Shown one piece after another: positions 29,138 to 38,029 of a stretch of 64,000 nucleotides of DNA. Numbering within the stretch: the stretch's first letter is position 1; each line of letters starts with the position of its first letter. The notes beneath the pieces were generated by a model that saw nothing but the letters and a program-made list of their open reading frames with translations, was not told where the DNA came from and searched no databases. The stretch spans positions 61,167 to 125,166 of the forward strand of contig JAJYHV010000026.1 in NCBI GenBank assembly GCA_021790515.1, written 5' to 3'. The DNA is from Pseudomonadota bacterium (GTDB lineage Bacteria; Pseudomonadota; Gammaproteobacteria; Burkholderiales; Sulfuriferulaceae). The position numbers and the translations under genes are program-made.

Positions 29138-30047
29138 GCGTCCGCGACGTATCAAACGCGCTATTCATGGCGTTTTCCTGTTGGATAAACCACGTGGATT
29201 GAGCTCCAATCAAGCGCTCTTGCGCGTGCGCGCCCTGTTTCAGGCAGAAAAAGCCGGTCATACTGGTACGCTGGATCCGTTGGCTGATGGCCTGTTGCCA
29301 ATTTGTCTTGGCGAGGCCAGTAAATTTTCTTCCTGGCAACTTGAGGCAAATAAAACTTATCGCGCCAGTATTTGTCTGGGTATCCAGACGACGACCGGCG
29401 ATGCCGAAGGAGACGTGGTGCAGAGCAGGCCTGTGCCCGATTCGTTGGATATTGCCTCCGTCATCGAGCGTTTCCGGGGCGATATTACCCAGATTCCACC
29501 CATGTATTCAGCGCTGAAAGTGCAGGGGAAACCCTTATATGCTTACGCTCGCGAGGGAATTTCTTTACCACGCCAGCCACGGCGGATACAGATTAGCGCA
29601 TTGCGGATATTGGCGCATCAGCTCCCGCAACTGGATATCGAAGTCAGTTGTAGCGCCGGTACTTATATTCGGACGCTGGCGGAAGATATTGGTCATGCTT
29701 TGGGTTGTGGTGCGCATTTGACTGCTTTGACCCGTATTGCCAGTGGCGGCTTTGCACTGGATTCGGCGCTGTCACTGGACAGGTTGGAAGCAATGGAATT
29801 GGTAGCCCGTGAGGCATGTTTATTACCACCAGATGTGTTGGTGGCGCATCTACCGGCGTTATCGATGAGCCTGGATGAGGCAAAAGCGCTGAAATTCGGT
29901 CGACAGATTGTGCGACAGGATATTTCCCCTTTGAAGCCGGGTATTTGTCGGGTGTATGATGAAAACGGTTTTATGGGGTTGATTATGCTGGATGAAACCG
30001 GGTGTTTGAAGCCACAACGTCTGATGCGTACCGATGGGAAGGCATGA
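29127..30047 (+). CDS. truB: tRNA pseudouridine-55 synthase TruB
   Basis: TruB makes pseudouridine 55 in the T loop of tRNAs. The catalytic aspartate is in GHTGTLDPLADGLLPICLGEASK. Further family blocks are TKTYRA-like NKTYRASICLG, QIPPMYSALKVQGKPLYAYAR and CSAGTYIRTLAEDIG. A C-terminal PUA-like part ends the protein of about 306 residues. The ATG at 29127 overlaps the rbfA stop (29135-29137), so translation is probably coupled; the track start at 29082 lies inside rbfA. Confidence 0.95.
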   Translation: MVIERPRRIKRAIHGVFLLDKPRGLSSNQALLRVRALFQAEKAGHTGTLDPLADGLLPICLGEASKFSSWQLEANKTYRASICLGIQTTTGDAEGDVVQSRPVPDSLDIASVIERFRGDITQIPPMYSALKVQGKPLYAYAREGISLPRQPRRIQISALRILAHQLPQLDIEVSCSAGTYIRTLAEDIGHALGCGAHLTALTRIASGGFALDSALSLDRLEAMELVAREACLLPPDVLVAHLPALSMSLDEAKALKFGRQIVRQDISPLKPGICRVYDENGFMGLIMLDETGCLKPQRLMRTDGKA

Positions 30048-30053
30048 TTCAGG

Positions 30054-30611
30054 ATGATGAAATTTTGTAGTGAGTGCGGTGGGTCGGTCGTGCAAGGTGT
30101 GCCGGTTGGTGATAATCGACCTCGGGAGGTATGCGCAGTATGTCATACCGTGTTTTACCAGAACCCGAAACTTGTGGTAGGCACGCTGCCGGAATGGGAA
30201 GGCAAGATATTATTGTGTCGTCGGGCGATTGAACCGCAATATGGAAAGTGGACGTTGCCGGCCGGCTTCATGGAAAATCTGGAAACAGCGCCAGATGGCG
30301 CCATGCGAGAAACGCGTGAAGAAGCCGGTGCCGAGGTAGAAAACCTGCAATTGTTTACGTTGTGCAATCTGCCCCATATCAGCCAGGTTTATTTGATATT
30401 TCGTGCCCGCTTGCTGAATCTGGATATGGCGCCCGGCGAAGAAAGCCTGGAAGTCCGTCTGTTTGAGGAAGATGAGATTCCTTGGCATGACCTGGCGTTT
30501 CTGGCAATAGAATATACCTTGCATCGCTATTTTGAGGACGCGCGTCGCGGTGAGTTCGTTCTGCATATGGCCGATATTCCGCAGCGCAGTCGCCATGCCT
30601 CAGCCGATTGA
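30054..30611 (+). CDS. NUDIX hydrolase with N-terminal zinc ribbon
   Basis: The 185-residue protein has an N-terminal zinc ribbon (FCSECGG, then CAVCH) followed by a NUDIX domain. The NUDIX box GFMENLETAPDGAMRETREE AG is perfect (G-x5-E-x7-REUxEExG). Such enzymes cleave nucleoside diphosphate compounds such as ADP-ribose, NADH or FAD; the substrate here is not known. It starts 6 bases after truB and probably shares its transcript. Family assignment is firm; exact activity is open. Confidence 0.88.
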   Translation: MMKFCSECGGSVVQGVPVGDNRPREVCAVCHTVFYQNPKLVVGTLPEWEGKILLCRRAIEPQYGKWTLPAGFMENLETAPDGAMRETREEAGAEVENLQLFTLCNLPHISQVYLIFRARLLNLDMAPGEESLEVRLFEEDEIPWHDLAFLAIEYTLHRYFEDARRGEFVLHMADIPQRSRHASAD

Positions 30612-30702
30612 TTCGCCGATCGATACTAAAAAACGTCGTGTTGGCAAGCCTCGTTCCACTGAGCAAGTTTTGCTTATCCTGTTTCCTTGCTGGTTTAAAA
30701 CC

Positions 30703-30745
30703 CCGGCCTAAAGGCCGGAAACATTTACCGGCCTAAAGGCCGGTG
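30703..30745. terminator. Twin identical hairpins
   Basis: CCGGCCTAAAGGCCGG occurs at 30703 and again at 30728, each a 6-bp stem with a 4-base loop. They lie between converging genes (NUDIX and the 547-aa ORF) and probably end both transcripts, although T runs are short. Confidence 0.55.
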
Positions 30746-30765
30746 ACCTGATTGCTGACGGAATG

Positions 30766-30778
30766 AATCAGCGCTTCC
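30766..30778. repeat. Short end sequence of the dispersed repeat family (D)
   Basis: AATCAGCGCTTCC matches the inner part of the ends of copies A and B. It abuts the stop codon of the following minus-strand gene. Confidence 0.5.
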
Positions 30779-32359
30779 TTAGCCGGAAGCTGTGGTGCTG
30801 GCAGACAGCGGCGTACGGGTAATGCGGGAAAAAGGGATCATATTCCAGCGTTTATCCAGTTCGGTAGGATGAACGTACGTGCGGATACGATAAATGGCTT
30901 TTTCATGCGTGATGTTCTCATCAACAGAAATATCTTCATCCATGATGTCCAGGTAGCGACCAATGCGCACATTTTTTCCTAACAGCAGATTAGGTTCTGA
31001 TACGGCCAGGATTACATTTTCTGAAAGGTCATTTGATTTGCCGATGGCTTGGGTGCGCGCGGGTTGTGAGACGTCTTCCACTGGTTGAAAGGTGATGATT
31101 CTGGGCGCTTTTCCCAAGCGTTCCATGCCAAGCGTCGTCAAACGGCGGCCCTTTTTGTCTATCCAGCGCACGATCGCCAGAATGGGCGCTGTCGTGGGGG
31201 ACGTTTCAATCAGTAGCAGGTGTCCATGATTGATGTGGCACAGTGACATTTCCTCCGTGACTGTCAGTTGAAAAAAGGCTTCGCTGGGATGGCCGGTGAT
31301 GCGGCATTGTGCAGTAAAATGCAGAAGATTGTGTTGTGACAAGGGGACGATTTCGTGGCTTTCGGCATTGCAACCAATGGTGACTTCTGCAGGTAGCTCG
31401 TGGGTACTCGAAATGGTTCGGTTTGACAGGCGGGCATGCAGATATTCCAGTACCGGGCGACGGTCAGCCGTGCAGGGAACACCATACAGCTTGATGGTTT
31501 GCGGCGCCGAGCCCGTTTTGGATGTGGTCGTGATGATTTCTTCCAGCACATCGCGAATTGACCAATACAGGAAGGAATTGTCCTTGCTGATCGGGTGTAT
31601 GTTCAGATGAGGTGGTTGATTGCCGGTCAGGTCGATGGTATGCGTAGCCTGATTTTTGGACGAAGACAGATGAAGCATGTCGCGCCATTTCCATGACCAG
31701 TAAGCCGCGAGCTCGATTTCATGTGCGGTCAGGCCAACGGGCAGCATGAGATGCAGCAATAGTATGCGAGCGTAAACCGCTTCACAGGAGGCGTAAGCGT
31801 TTCCCTTCAATATCATGCTCTTGCCAGAAAATTCGTGATGCTGTGCAAGCAGATACAATCGGTTGACTGCCTGCCAGACTTGAGCGGTTGGTAGTTCGAA
31901 GCGCAAATAACGCCATTGAATCAGCTTGCCATGGTAATGCAATGCGCGTAGCACCAGTGTCGGTAAAAGAGAGTGGGAGGTATTCTGGTGGGCATGAACC
32001 TTGACCAGATGTTGATAGATTTGTGCCAATAAACGATAAAAAACGGTAATTTCTTGCAGGAAGGCCGAATTGGCAGCTTTATTTTTTTGTTGGTTGGAAA
32101 AAAACCGGCTGATGAGGCCATATTGTAATTTTGAACCAGCTTGCTCAACCAATCCCAACAGGTGAATATGCTGAACATCGTGCGAAACATTCAGCCGATG
32201 AAACTCGTCCAGCAGAGAAACTACCCGCTGATGGGCGTCATACTCCGGGTATGATGTCAGCTGTGTCAGCCATTGGTGCAGAGCCTTCAGGCTCTCCAGC
32301 GGAGACTCCTGTTTGGGACGCATCTTTTGTCCCAACAGCGTGGCCATGTTTTTTATCAT
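30779..32359 (-). CDS. Large uncharacterised protein, possibly PilZ-like at the C-terminus
   Basis: I do not recognise this protein with confidence. It has about 526 residues from the ATG at 32359 (MIKNMATLLGQ); the track start is a TTG. No signal peptide or membrane segment is seen, so it is probably cytoplasmic. The first 250 residues are mainly helical (for example AFLQEITVFYRLLAQIYQHL). The region from about residue 390 is beta-rich and includes ILAIVRWIDKKGRRLTTLGM, a pattern reminiscent of PilZ-type cyclic-di-GMP-binding domains (VRW....G...GVE.LG). The classical RxxxR and DxSxxG motifs are not obvious. It stands alone between terminator hairpins and repeat copy A. Confidence 0.7.
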   Translation of the reverse strand: MIKNMATLLGQKMRPKQESPLESLKALHQWLTQLTSYPEYDAHQRVVSLLDEFHRLNVSHDVQHIHLLGLVEQAGSKLQYGLISRFFSNQQKNKAANSAFLQEITVFYRLLAQIYQHLVKVHAHQNTSHSLLPTLVLRALHYHGKLIQWRYLRFELPTAQVWQAVNRLYLLAQHHEFSGKSMILKGNAYASCEAVYARILLLHLMLPVGLTAHEIELAAYWSWKWRDMLHLSSSKNQATHTIDLTGNQPPHLNIHPISKDNSFLYWSIRDVLEEIITTTSKTGSAPQTIKLYGVPCTADRRPVLEYLHARLSNRTISSTHELPAEVTIGCNAESHEIVPLSQHNLLHFTAQCRITGHPSEAFFQLTVTEEMSLCHINHGHLLLIETSPTTAPILAIVRWIDKKGRRLTTLGMERLGKAPRIITFQPVEDVSQPARTQAIGKSNDLSENVILAVSEPNLLLGKNVRIGRYLDIMDEDISVDENITHEKAIYRIRTYVHPTELDKRWNMIPFSRITRTPLSASTTASG

Positions 32360-32504
32360 CGTCTTCTTGCCTGCGGAGTAAGACGGCAGGGTTATCTGTT
32401 TTGTCGAGTGACGATTATGCAAGTTTTATGCCTCGACGTAAATCGGGATGACATCGAAATGGCATCAATCTGTACAATGAGATACAGGATTCTTGTGGGC
32501 ACGC

Positions 32505-32841
32505 TAGGGAAGCGCTGATTAATTCCCACACGGTCGCGACAGCGGCTTGGCGGGATGAAATGCAAGGCGCAACGCGCAGTCAAGGGTTATTCTCCCTTGG
32601 GTCAGTACCCAAGAAATAATAGCCTTGACAAGCGGCGCAACGCGGCAGTTCGCTCGCCAAGCCCCGTCCCGCCGTGCATGTTTTGCACGTTTTCAACGTG
32701 GCGGTTGCAACCAAATTGCGCGCTCGCTTCGCCGACCTCCCTGGCATCGTAGTCCCGGCTACGACCTTCGTCGTTCGACTCGCGATCATCGCAATTTGGT
32801 CTGCTTTGCTCCTCGTGGAGGAGTTAATCAGCGCTTCCCTA
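32505..32841. repeat. Dispersed repeat family, copy A (337 bp, MITE-like)
   Basis: The element is bounded by perfect 18-bp inverted ends, TAGGGAAGCGCTGATTAA and its complement. Inside are further inverted repeats: GGCTTGGCG/CGCCAAGCC, GTCAAGG..CCTTGAC with TTGGGT/ACCCAA inside, and CCAAATTGCG/CGCAATTTGG (32711-32720 with 32790-32799). Positions 32704-32839 recur at 38609-38744 with 7 mismatches and no gap. The open frames crossing it are by-products. No transposase gene is encoded, so it is either a non-autonomous mobile element or a REP-like structure. Confidence 0.85.
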
Positions 32842-32905
32842 AATCCGGATAGTCGCATTTTTGCGACATGGTTGACAAAAATGGGCGGGTAAGTGCCCTG
32901 GTGCG

Positions 32906-34003
32906 TCAAAGGGACTGCTCGTTATCCAATGGTATGTTCGTGTGTTCGTACCAACCCTTGGTCGCATTGACGACCCTCACCACGAGCAGCATGACAGGCA
33001 CCTCAATCAGGACACCAACCACGGTAGCCAGTGCCGCACCAGAATGAAACCCGAACAGGCTGATGGCGGTGGCCACGGCCAGTTCGAAGAAGTTTGAAGC
33101 ACCAATCAGTGCCGACGGACTGGCGATGTTGTGCTTTTCTCCCAGAGTGCGGTTGAGCCAGTATGCCAGTCCGGCATTGAAAACAACCTGAATGAAAATG
33201 GGCACCGCCAGTAGCAGGATGATGACCGGTTGTTGCAAAATGGCCTCGCCCTGAAAAGCAAACAGCAGCACCAGCGTCGTGAGCAATGCGGCGATTGAAG
33301 CAGGGCCGATTGCATTCAATACATTATCGAGCGCTGGTTGACCTTTTCTCAGCAAAAAATAACGCAAGGATTGAGCCAGAATGACGGGAACGATGATGTA
33401 CACCAACACGGAAACCAGTAAAGTTGCCCACGGAACGCTGATGGTGGATATGCCGAGCAGCAACCCGACCAATGGCGCGAAGGCAAATATCATGATGGTG
33501 TCGTTGAGCGCGACCTGGGACAGGGTGAACAATGGATCGCCATCGGACAGACGGCTCCAGACGAATACCATGGCAGTACAGGGGGCTGCTGCCAGCAGAA
33601 TCAATCCGGCAATATAACTGTCGAGTTGGACTGCGGGCAGATAGGCGGCAAACAGGTGGCGGATGAACAGCCAGCCGAGAAAAGTCATGGAAAAAGGTTT
33701 GACCAGCCAATTGACGAACAGGGTCACGCCAATACCCCGTACATGCTGGCGAACCTCGTGCAAGGCGGAAAAATCGACGCGAATCAGCATCGGGATGATC
33801 ATGACCCAAATGAGCAATCCGACGGGAATGTTCACCTCGGCAATCTGCCAGTTACCGATGGTATGAAAGACGGCCGGGAACCATTTCCCCAGGGTAATGC
33901 CGACAAAAATGCACGATACGACCCATAAGCTCAGATAACGCTCGAACCATGACATGGGCGCGCCGGATATTTTTTTTGCCGTGATTTCGCATTGACCGCT
34001 CAT
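32906..34003 (-). CDS. acr3: Arsenite efflux permease ACR3
   Basis: ACR3 exports arsenite across the inner membrane, driven by the membrane potential. The 365-residue protein has ten predicted membrane helices. It keeps the conserved cysteine block LAAAPCTAMVFVWS and the later SALIGASNFFELAVA typical of the bile/arsenite/riboflavin transporter fold. The N-terminus SWFERYLSLWVVSCIFVGI is also typical. Its start overlaps the arsC stop by four bases (ATGA type), so the genes are co-translated. Confidence 0.95.
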   Translation of the reverse strand: MSGQCEITAKKISGAPMSWFERYLSLWVVSCIFVGITLGKWFPAVFHTIGNWQIAEVNIPVGLLIWVMIIPMLIRVDFSALHEVRQHVRGIGVTLFVNWLVKPFSMTFLGWLFIRHLFAAYLPAVQLDSYIAGLILLAAAPCTAMVFVWSRLSDGDPLFTLSQVALNDTIMIFAFAPLVGLLLGISTISVPWATLLVSVLVYIIVPVILAQSLRYFLLRKGQPALDNVLNAIGPASIAALLTTLVLLFAFQGEAILQQPVIILLLAVPIFIQVVFNAGLAYWLNRTLGEKHNIASPSALIGASNFFELAVATAISLFGFHSGAALATVVGVLIEVPVMLLVVRVVNATKGWYEHTNIPLDNEQSL

Positions 34004-34428
34004 GGCGTAGTCTCCAGTTGTAAAGCATTTTTTACTGCCGAGGTCAGTCGTTGACGGATATCGTCGCGTACTGCAATGAAGCTTTCCAGCGGTTCACCAT
34101 GCGGGTCGTGAAACGGCAGATGAATTTGGGGCACTGGCCGTGGAAATATCGGACAGGTTTCTTTCGCATTGTCACAAACAGTGACGACCAGATCGACGGG
34201 CTCATCCAATAATTGATCGATATCTTTGGGATACAGGCCATCGGTCGGCAAATCGAGCAGTTGTAACGCCTTGATGGCGTTTTCCGCCACTTTGGGTTGC
34301 GGACGGGTGCCGGCAGAAAGCGCGCGTACCTGGCCTGCCAGATCATGATTCAATAGTACTTCGGCCATTTGTGAACGGCAGGAATTGCCCGTGCAGAGCA
34401 CGAGAACGGTTTTGAGCGGAGATGTCAT
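34000..34428 (-). CDS. arsC: Arsenate reductase, low-molecular-weight phosphatase type
   Basis: ArsC reduces arsenate to arsenite for export. The 142-residue protein has the phosphatase-like P loop LCTGNSCRSQMAE at the N-terminus and the two further redox cysteines in VVTVCDNAKETCPIF. The acid-base aspartate is in LPFHDPHG. This three-cysteine pattern is that of thioredoxin-coupled reductases. It overlaps the upstream arsR-arsC fusion gene by four bases. Confidence 0.94.
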   Translation of the reverse strand: MTSPLKTVLVLCTGNSCRSQMAEVLLNHDLAGQVRALSAGTRPQPKVAENAIKALQLLDLPTDGLYPKDIDQLLDEPVDLVVTVCDNAKETCPIFPRPVPQIHLPFHDPHGEPLESFIAVRDDIRQRLTSAVKNALQLETTP

Positions 34429-35321
34429 GTTGGCTCCTGGATTTCGTGGCGGGGCAGCTTGCCAATGGCAGTGAATTCGTGTTGCAGGGACAATCGATCC
34501 AGTTTGTCGGCGGGCAAATTCAGCAGCAATCCGATGCGTCGTTGCAGCAAGTGGAAAGCTTGCCGCATGGCCTGTTTTTTTTGTTCATCACTGCCGTCGG
34601 CGATAACCGGATCGTCAATACCCCAATGCGCTGTCATGGGTTGCCCCGGCCAGACCGGACATTTCTCACCGGCAGCCTTATCGCAAACAGTAAACACAAA
34701 ATCCATGACGGGTGCGTCAGGGCGCGAAAACTCATCCCAGCTTTTGCTGCGCAGCTTTTCTACCGGAAAATTTTGTTGTTGCAGCAATTCCAGCGCAAAA
34801 GGGTTGACTGCGCCAGACGGATGGCTGCCCGCGCTGAATGCAAGAAAGCGGCCTTTACCCAAGTGATTGAGCAGTGCTTCGGCCAGAATGCTGCGAGCAG
34901 AATTACCGGTACATAAAAACAACACCTGATACACATGCGGTTTCATAATGCTACTCGCCTTCTTTTTCACGGTGGTCGAATTCAGGGGAGTTGGAAATTG
35001 CTCCGGCTGAATACTTGTTCTGGCCGATAAACAGGGCTCACCTTCACAACAATTATTGGTCAAAAAATGCAGCAATTCATTCATCGCATCGTAATCTGCG
35101 ACATAACGGATGTGGCGGCTTTCACGTTCGCCGTGGATTAAACCCGTTCGTTGCAAATGCGCCAGATGAAACGACAGTGTGGCGGGCGCCATCTGCAAAG
35201 CATCACCAATGAAACCGGCGTACAGGCCTTTTTTGCCCGCCTGCACCAACAGACGGAAAATGGCCAGACGTGACTCGTGTCCCAGTGCTGCCAATAAAAC
35301 CGAAGCGTTTAATATTTCCAT
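34425..35321 (-). CDS. ArsR-type repressor fused to a second ArsC-like reductase
   Basis: The 298-residue protein joins two domains. Residues 1-90 form an ArsR/SmtB winged helix (ASVLLAALGHESRLAIFRLL, ATLSFHLAHLQRTGLI) with a cysteine cluster NNCCEGEPC just after it, a possible arsenite sensor. Residues about 130-290 form a low-molecular-weight phosphatase/ArsC domain (YQVLFLCTGNSARSILAEAL, FVFTVCDKAAGEKCPVW). The frame is open throughout, so this is a true fusion in the sequence given. It is the first gene of the ars operon, and an operator-like palindrome covers its start codon, which fits autoregulation. ArsR-ArsC fusions are known in other bacteria. Confidence 0.9.
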   Translation of the reverse strand: MEILNASVLLAALGHESRLAIFRLLVQAGKKGLYAGFIGDALQMAPATLSFHLAHLQRTGLIHGERESRHIRYVADYDAMNELLHFLTNNCCEGEPCLSARTSIQPEQFPTPLNSTTVKKKASSIMKPHVYQVLFLCTGNSARSILAEALLNHLGKGRFLAFSAGSHPSGAVNPFALELLQQQNFPVEKLRSKSWDEFSRPDAPVMDFVFTVCDKAAGEKCPVWPGQPMTAHWGIDDPVIADGSDEQKKQAMRQAFHLLQRRIGLLLNLPADKLDRLSLQHEFTAIGKLPRHEIQEPT

Positions 35322-35343
35322 ATTTCAAGTATCATGGAAATAT
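35320..35343. promoter_or_regulatory. Probable ArsR operator
   Basis: ATATTTC and GAAATAT form an inverted repeat with 10 bases between them, overlapping the start codon of the arsR-arsC fusion gene. Repressor bound here would block both transcription and start-codon access. Confidence 0.6.
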
Positions 35344-35419
35344 CAAAAAAAGTCAACCATGATCAACCATGATAAAGTCGTGCCAACAGGATGACCGGCG
35401 GAAATAACCGGTAAGATGA

Positions 35420-35447
35420 TTGACCGAATCAAGCGAGAAAATATTCT
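35420..35447 (+). promoter_or_regulatory. Likely promoter of tRNA-Ser
   Basis: TTGACC and TATTCT are separated by 16 bp, about 95 bp before tRNA-Ser. Confidence 0.5.
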
Positions 35448-35541
35448 CATCCGGGTCGGAAAAGTGTACAATTCGCGCTCGACTTTGCTGGCGTGAAAAT
35501 GCATTGGCATCAGCATGTCTCGTACACCAGTCAGCACATCA

Positions 35542-35632
35542 GGAAGCGTGGCCGAGCGGTTTAAGGCACTTGTCTTGAAAACAAGCGACGGCTTATACCC
35601 GTCCGTGAGTTCGAATCTCACCGCTTCCGCCA
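35542..35632 (+). tRNA. tRNA-Ser (TGA)
   Basis: The 91-base gene has acceptor GGAAGCG/CGCTTCC, D arm GGCCGAGCGGTTTAAGGC, anticodon TGA in CTTGAAA, a long variable arm (CGACGGCTTATACCCGTCCG), T loop GTTCGAATC and an encoded CCA. Confidence 0.98.
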
Positions 35633-35740
35633 GAACGCCATTTCATCCGGTCTCAAATTTGTTGTGTTGTGAAAGAAGCGCAGATTCATTCCTCCATGAC
35701 TGGCTGACAACCACCCGCAAGAAGGTTGTACCGAAAGCGC

Positions 35741-35775
35741 AAAAAAAGCGGGACAGTCTTTGTGACTCTCCCGCT
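35741..35775 (-). terminator. Intrinsic terminator of the porin gene
   Basis: Read on the minus strand, AGCGGGA..TCCCGCT with an inner AGTC/GACT stem is followed by a run of seven T. It lies about 42 bp past the porin stop. Confidence 0.8.
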
Positions 35776-35816
35776 GGCGATCAGCGCGTCATGATGCTGA
35801 CGTCGATGATTTTAAA

Positions 35817-37241
35817 TTAGAATGCGTACACCGCCCAAATATCGATTTGATTGCCAATGGAATTGACAACCGCTGTGGCTTGCTCCAAGGCCAAACTTCC
35901 TGCTGCACCCACTGCTCCGGGGTTGGGAATGGTAATGGAACGATCAATATAATCCACTACTATTCTGCTCAACGGAGTGACATGGTATTCGAGTGCTAGT
36001 GAAGTGTCTTGAAATATACGTTCTGCTGCAGCATTGTTGGGCAAACGATCATAATAATCATAACGCAGGACCGCTTCTATGCTCTTGGTCAGGAAATATC
36101 CGCCTGAAACATCATAACCATTGGCCGTATTATTGCTGCCTGCATACACGATTTCGTCATACAGTGCAGGTACTGCCGCCATACCAGGCGTCTCATTGAA
36201 CACTGCCGGCGCAGCAATGTTGCCGCTACCCTCGAAGTATTCTGCCTTGACGTCAAGACCACCTCGTGTCATATAACCGTTGCGGTAGGTCATGCCAAAA
36301 CCGTCCCGCGTCATGTTGCTGGAAGATGGGGTAGGTTGTCCTGGCATCACACCTATTTCAGGACGTGCGGCTTGTCCCCAAATGAAACCCGTTAAGTCAT
36401 TGCGAAAAAAACGGCCTTTTTCACTGCCGAGCAAGTAAGATGCCTGGAGTCGTGCCGCAACAATGGGGCCATTCGAAGTGCCTGTGTCCAGCAGTCTGCC
36501 ATAATCAGCCAGCATTGCTCCATACGCCACTTCGACCTTTGGCGCGACCATAAACCAGTCTTCCGCCATGATACCGGGATAACGGAAGCCATTGTTACCG
36601 GATACGTCGCCACCAGGTACCGCGTAGCCGTCTTTTGTCCCCGGCGTGGCCAATTTGTAATTTATTCCATTGTTGTAGAATGTCGGTTGCATCAATTGTT
36701 GCAAGCCTGTGCCAAATGCATCGAGGAAATTGAAATTCATGAAACCTTCCATCGCGCCTTCAGGGCCTGGCGCACGGATGTTACCGATTTCAAAGCGTAC
36801 ACCCGGAATGTAATGGCTGAACACCATGTTCGCATCAATGATTCTGGGCGCGTAATGACCCCATGAATAGTCATAACCGTTTTGACCCGCTTCTACACCC
36901 ACATAATACGAGATGTCGGGGTTACCGATGCTGCCGCGTACAAAGAACCTCGCACGCTGCATAAAGAGTTGTGAACTGGAATCAAACGTTGGCGCAACTT
37001 CGTTAAAGTGGGCAGTTTGATCGTTTGCCGGAGCGTGGGGGTAGCCGTTCACGATCACAGAACTGGCTTGAATATCCGTGGAAAGAGGTTGAAGAAAGCC
37101 GATGAACTGTCCCGCACCCCATTCAGGTAAAGAAATGGTTTGGATATTAAACCAGTTGGCGGCGTTAGCCGGTTGACACACATACAAACTCAAGCTCGCG
37201 CCGATACCCAGCGCGAATTTCATCGCATTTATTTTTTTCAT
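35817..37241 (-). CDS. Outer-membrane porin, possibly phosphate-selective type
   Basis: This protein of about 474 residues begins with a signal peptide (MKKINAMKFALGIGASLSLY, ending near ANAANWF) and finishes in a C-terminal phenylalanine (DIWAVYAF), as outer-membrane barrels do. Alternating beta-strand segments run throughout (for example RARFFVRGSIGNPDISYYVG, GLDVKAEYFEG, AVLRYDYYDRL). It resembles the porin O/P-like family in general layout, but substrate selectivity cannot be read from the sequence. The ATG at 37241 follows GGGGGATTC; the track start at 37328 precedes any signal peptide. It is a single-gene transcript with its own terminator. Confidence 0.8.
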   Translation of the reverse strand: MKKINAMKFALGIGASLSLYVCQPANAANWFNIQTISLPEWGAGQFIGFLQPLSTDIQASSVIVNGYPHAPANDQTAHFNEVAPTFDSSSQLFMQRARFFVRGSIGNPDISYYVGVEAGQNGYDYSWGHYAPRIIDANMVFSHYIPGVRFEIGNIRAPGPEGAMEGFMNFNFLDAFGTGLQQLMQPTFYNNGINYKLATPGTKDGYAVPGGDVSGNNGFRYPGIMAEDWFMVAPKVEVAYGAMLADYGRLLDTGTSNGPIVAARLQASYLLGSEKGRFFRNDLTGFIWGQAARPEIGVMPGQPTPSSSNMTRDGFGMTYRNGYMTRGGLDVKAEYFEGSGNIAAPAVFNETPGMAAVPALYDEIVYAGSNNTANGYDVSGGYFLTKSIEAVLRYDYYDRLPNNAAAERIFQDTSLALEYHVTPLSRIVVDYIDRSITIPNPGAVGAAGSLALEQATAVVNSIGNQIDIWAVYAF

Positions 37242-37527
37242 GAATCCCCCGAATTGTTTTAAATTTTCATATCGATAATGCGTTAAATTTCCTTTAAAAA
37301 CTTCTTTTAAAGTATCTCCTTTGGTCAATTAATCTTAAACCAAACAAACTTGTTTGGGTGCTTTGCAGCGGGACGATGCGTCCCTCCATTTTCCTGTTTG
37401 TTCGGTGGTGCCGACACATAAGCAAAATCGGCAACTTCCTCACCATTTCACATATGTGACAGGTAATTGGTGACCGAGTGTTTTATCTTTACTGTGTGAT
37501 GTCGTTGACGCACGGTTAGCCGTCTCT

Positions 37528-37557
37528 GTCATCTACGTCATCGTCATCTACGTCATC
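37528..37557 (+). repeat. Two tandem 15-bp copies upstream of the porin
   Basis: GTCATCTACGTCATC occurs twice back to back, about 290 bp upstream of the porin start. Repeated GTCATC elements could be regulator half-sites, although they do not fit the 11-bp PhoB spacing. Confidence 0.7.
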
Positions 37558-37784
37558 CATTTTCCGGTGTTGTCGGAAATCGTCGCGCCGGCAATTGGTC
37601 ATGATTGATGTATCACCCAACTGGGGTTAAACCACAGATAAATTATAAGACGTGGCATGTTGCATTATTATTCCACATATATTCCATATATTTTTGTTTG
37701 ATGTAATTTGAGCTAAAAATTTGGAATAAACTTTTGGCTGTGCCGTCTTAACTACCGTGGCACAGTTATCTTTTGCACTGTTAC

Positions 37785-37816
37785 CTTTTGATGGTGCGCA
37801 CTTTTGATGGTGCGCA
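37785..37816 (+). repeat. Two tandem 16-bp copies
   Basis: CTTTTGATGGTGCGCA occurs twice without gap, about 215 bp before the first DsrE gene. No function is evident. Confidence 0.8.
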
Positions 37817-38029
37817 CACCAAAATTCGTGTACAACCAGCGTCAGGAGATACCAGCGCAGGAAATTGGCCACATTTTGAATCAGTATGATGCGTTGTGCA
37901 GAATTTAAACCCGGACTTGTTTAAACCTGATTTTATTTAAACTTTGGATTTGTTTTGTAATACTTTGTTCTGTCAGTTTCCGGTTTGGAATAATTTCGTT
38001 TTTGGCGTAAAAATCATCAAGGAGTTTTA

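Larger units (their letters stand above)
37242..38029. other. Divergent spacer between the porin and DsrE genes
   Basis: These 788 bp hold no supported gene; a minus-strand ORF at 37627-37872 has no recognisable product. Two sets of tandem repeats (37528-37557 and 37785-37816) are listed separately. The last 120 bp before the DsrE gene are AT-rich and contain TTTAAA-type runs, where its promoter probably lies. Confidence 0.55.

Noticed and set aside
32580-32909. 109-aa minus-strand ORF across repeat copy A
   Set aside because: It spans the inverted-repeat element and includes its end; the same wording (INSSTRSKADQIAMIASRTT) arises from copy B, so it is a by-product of the repeat.
37627-37872. 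81-aa minus-strand ORF between the porin and DsrE genes
   Set aside because: No recognisable domain, poor start context and a tandem repeat inside it.
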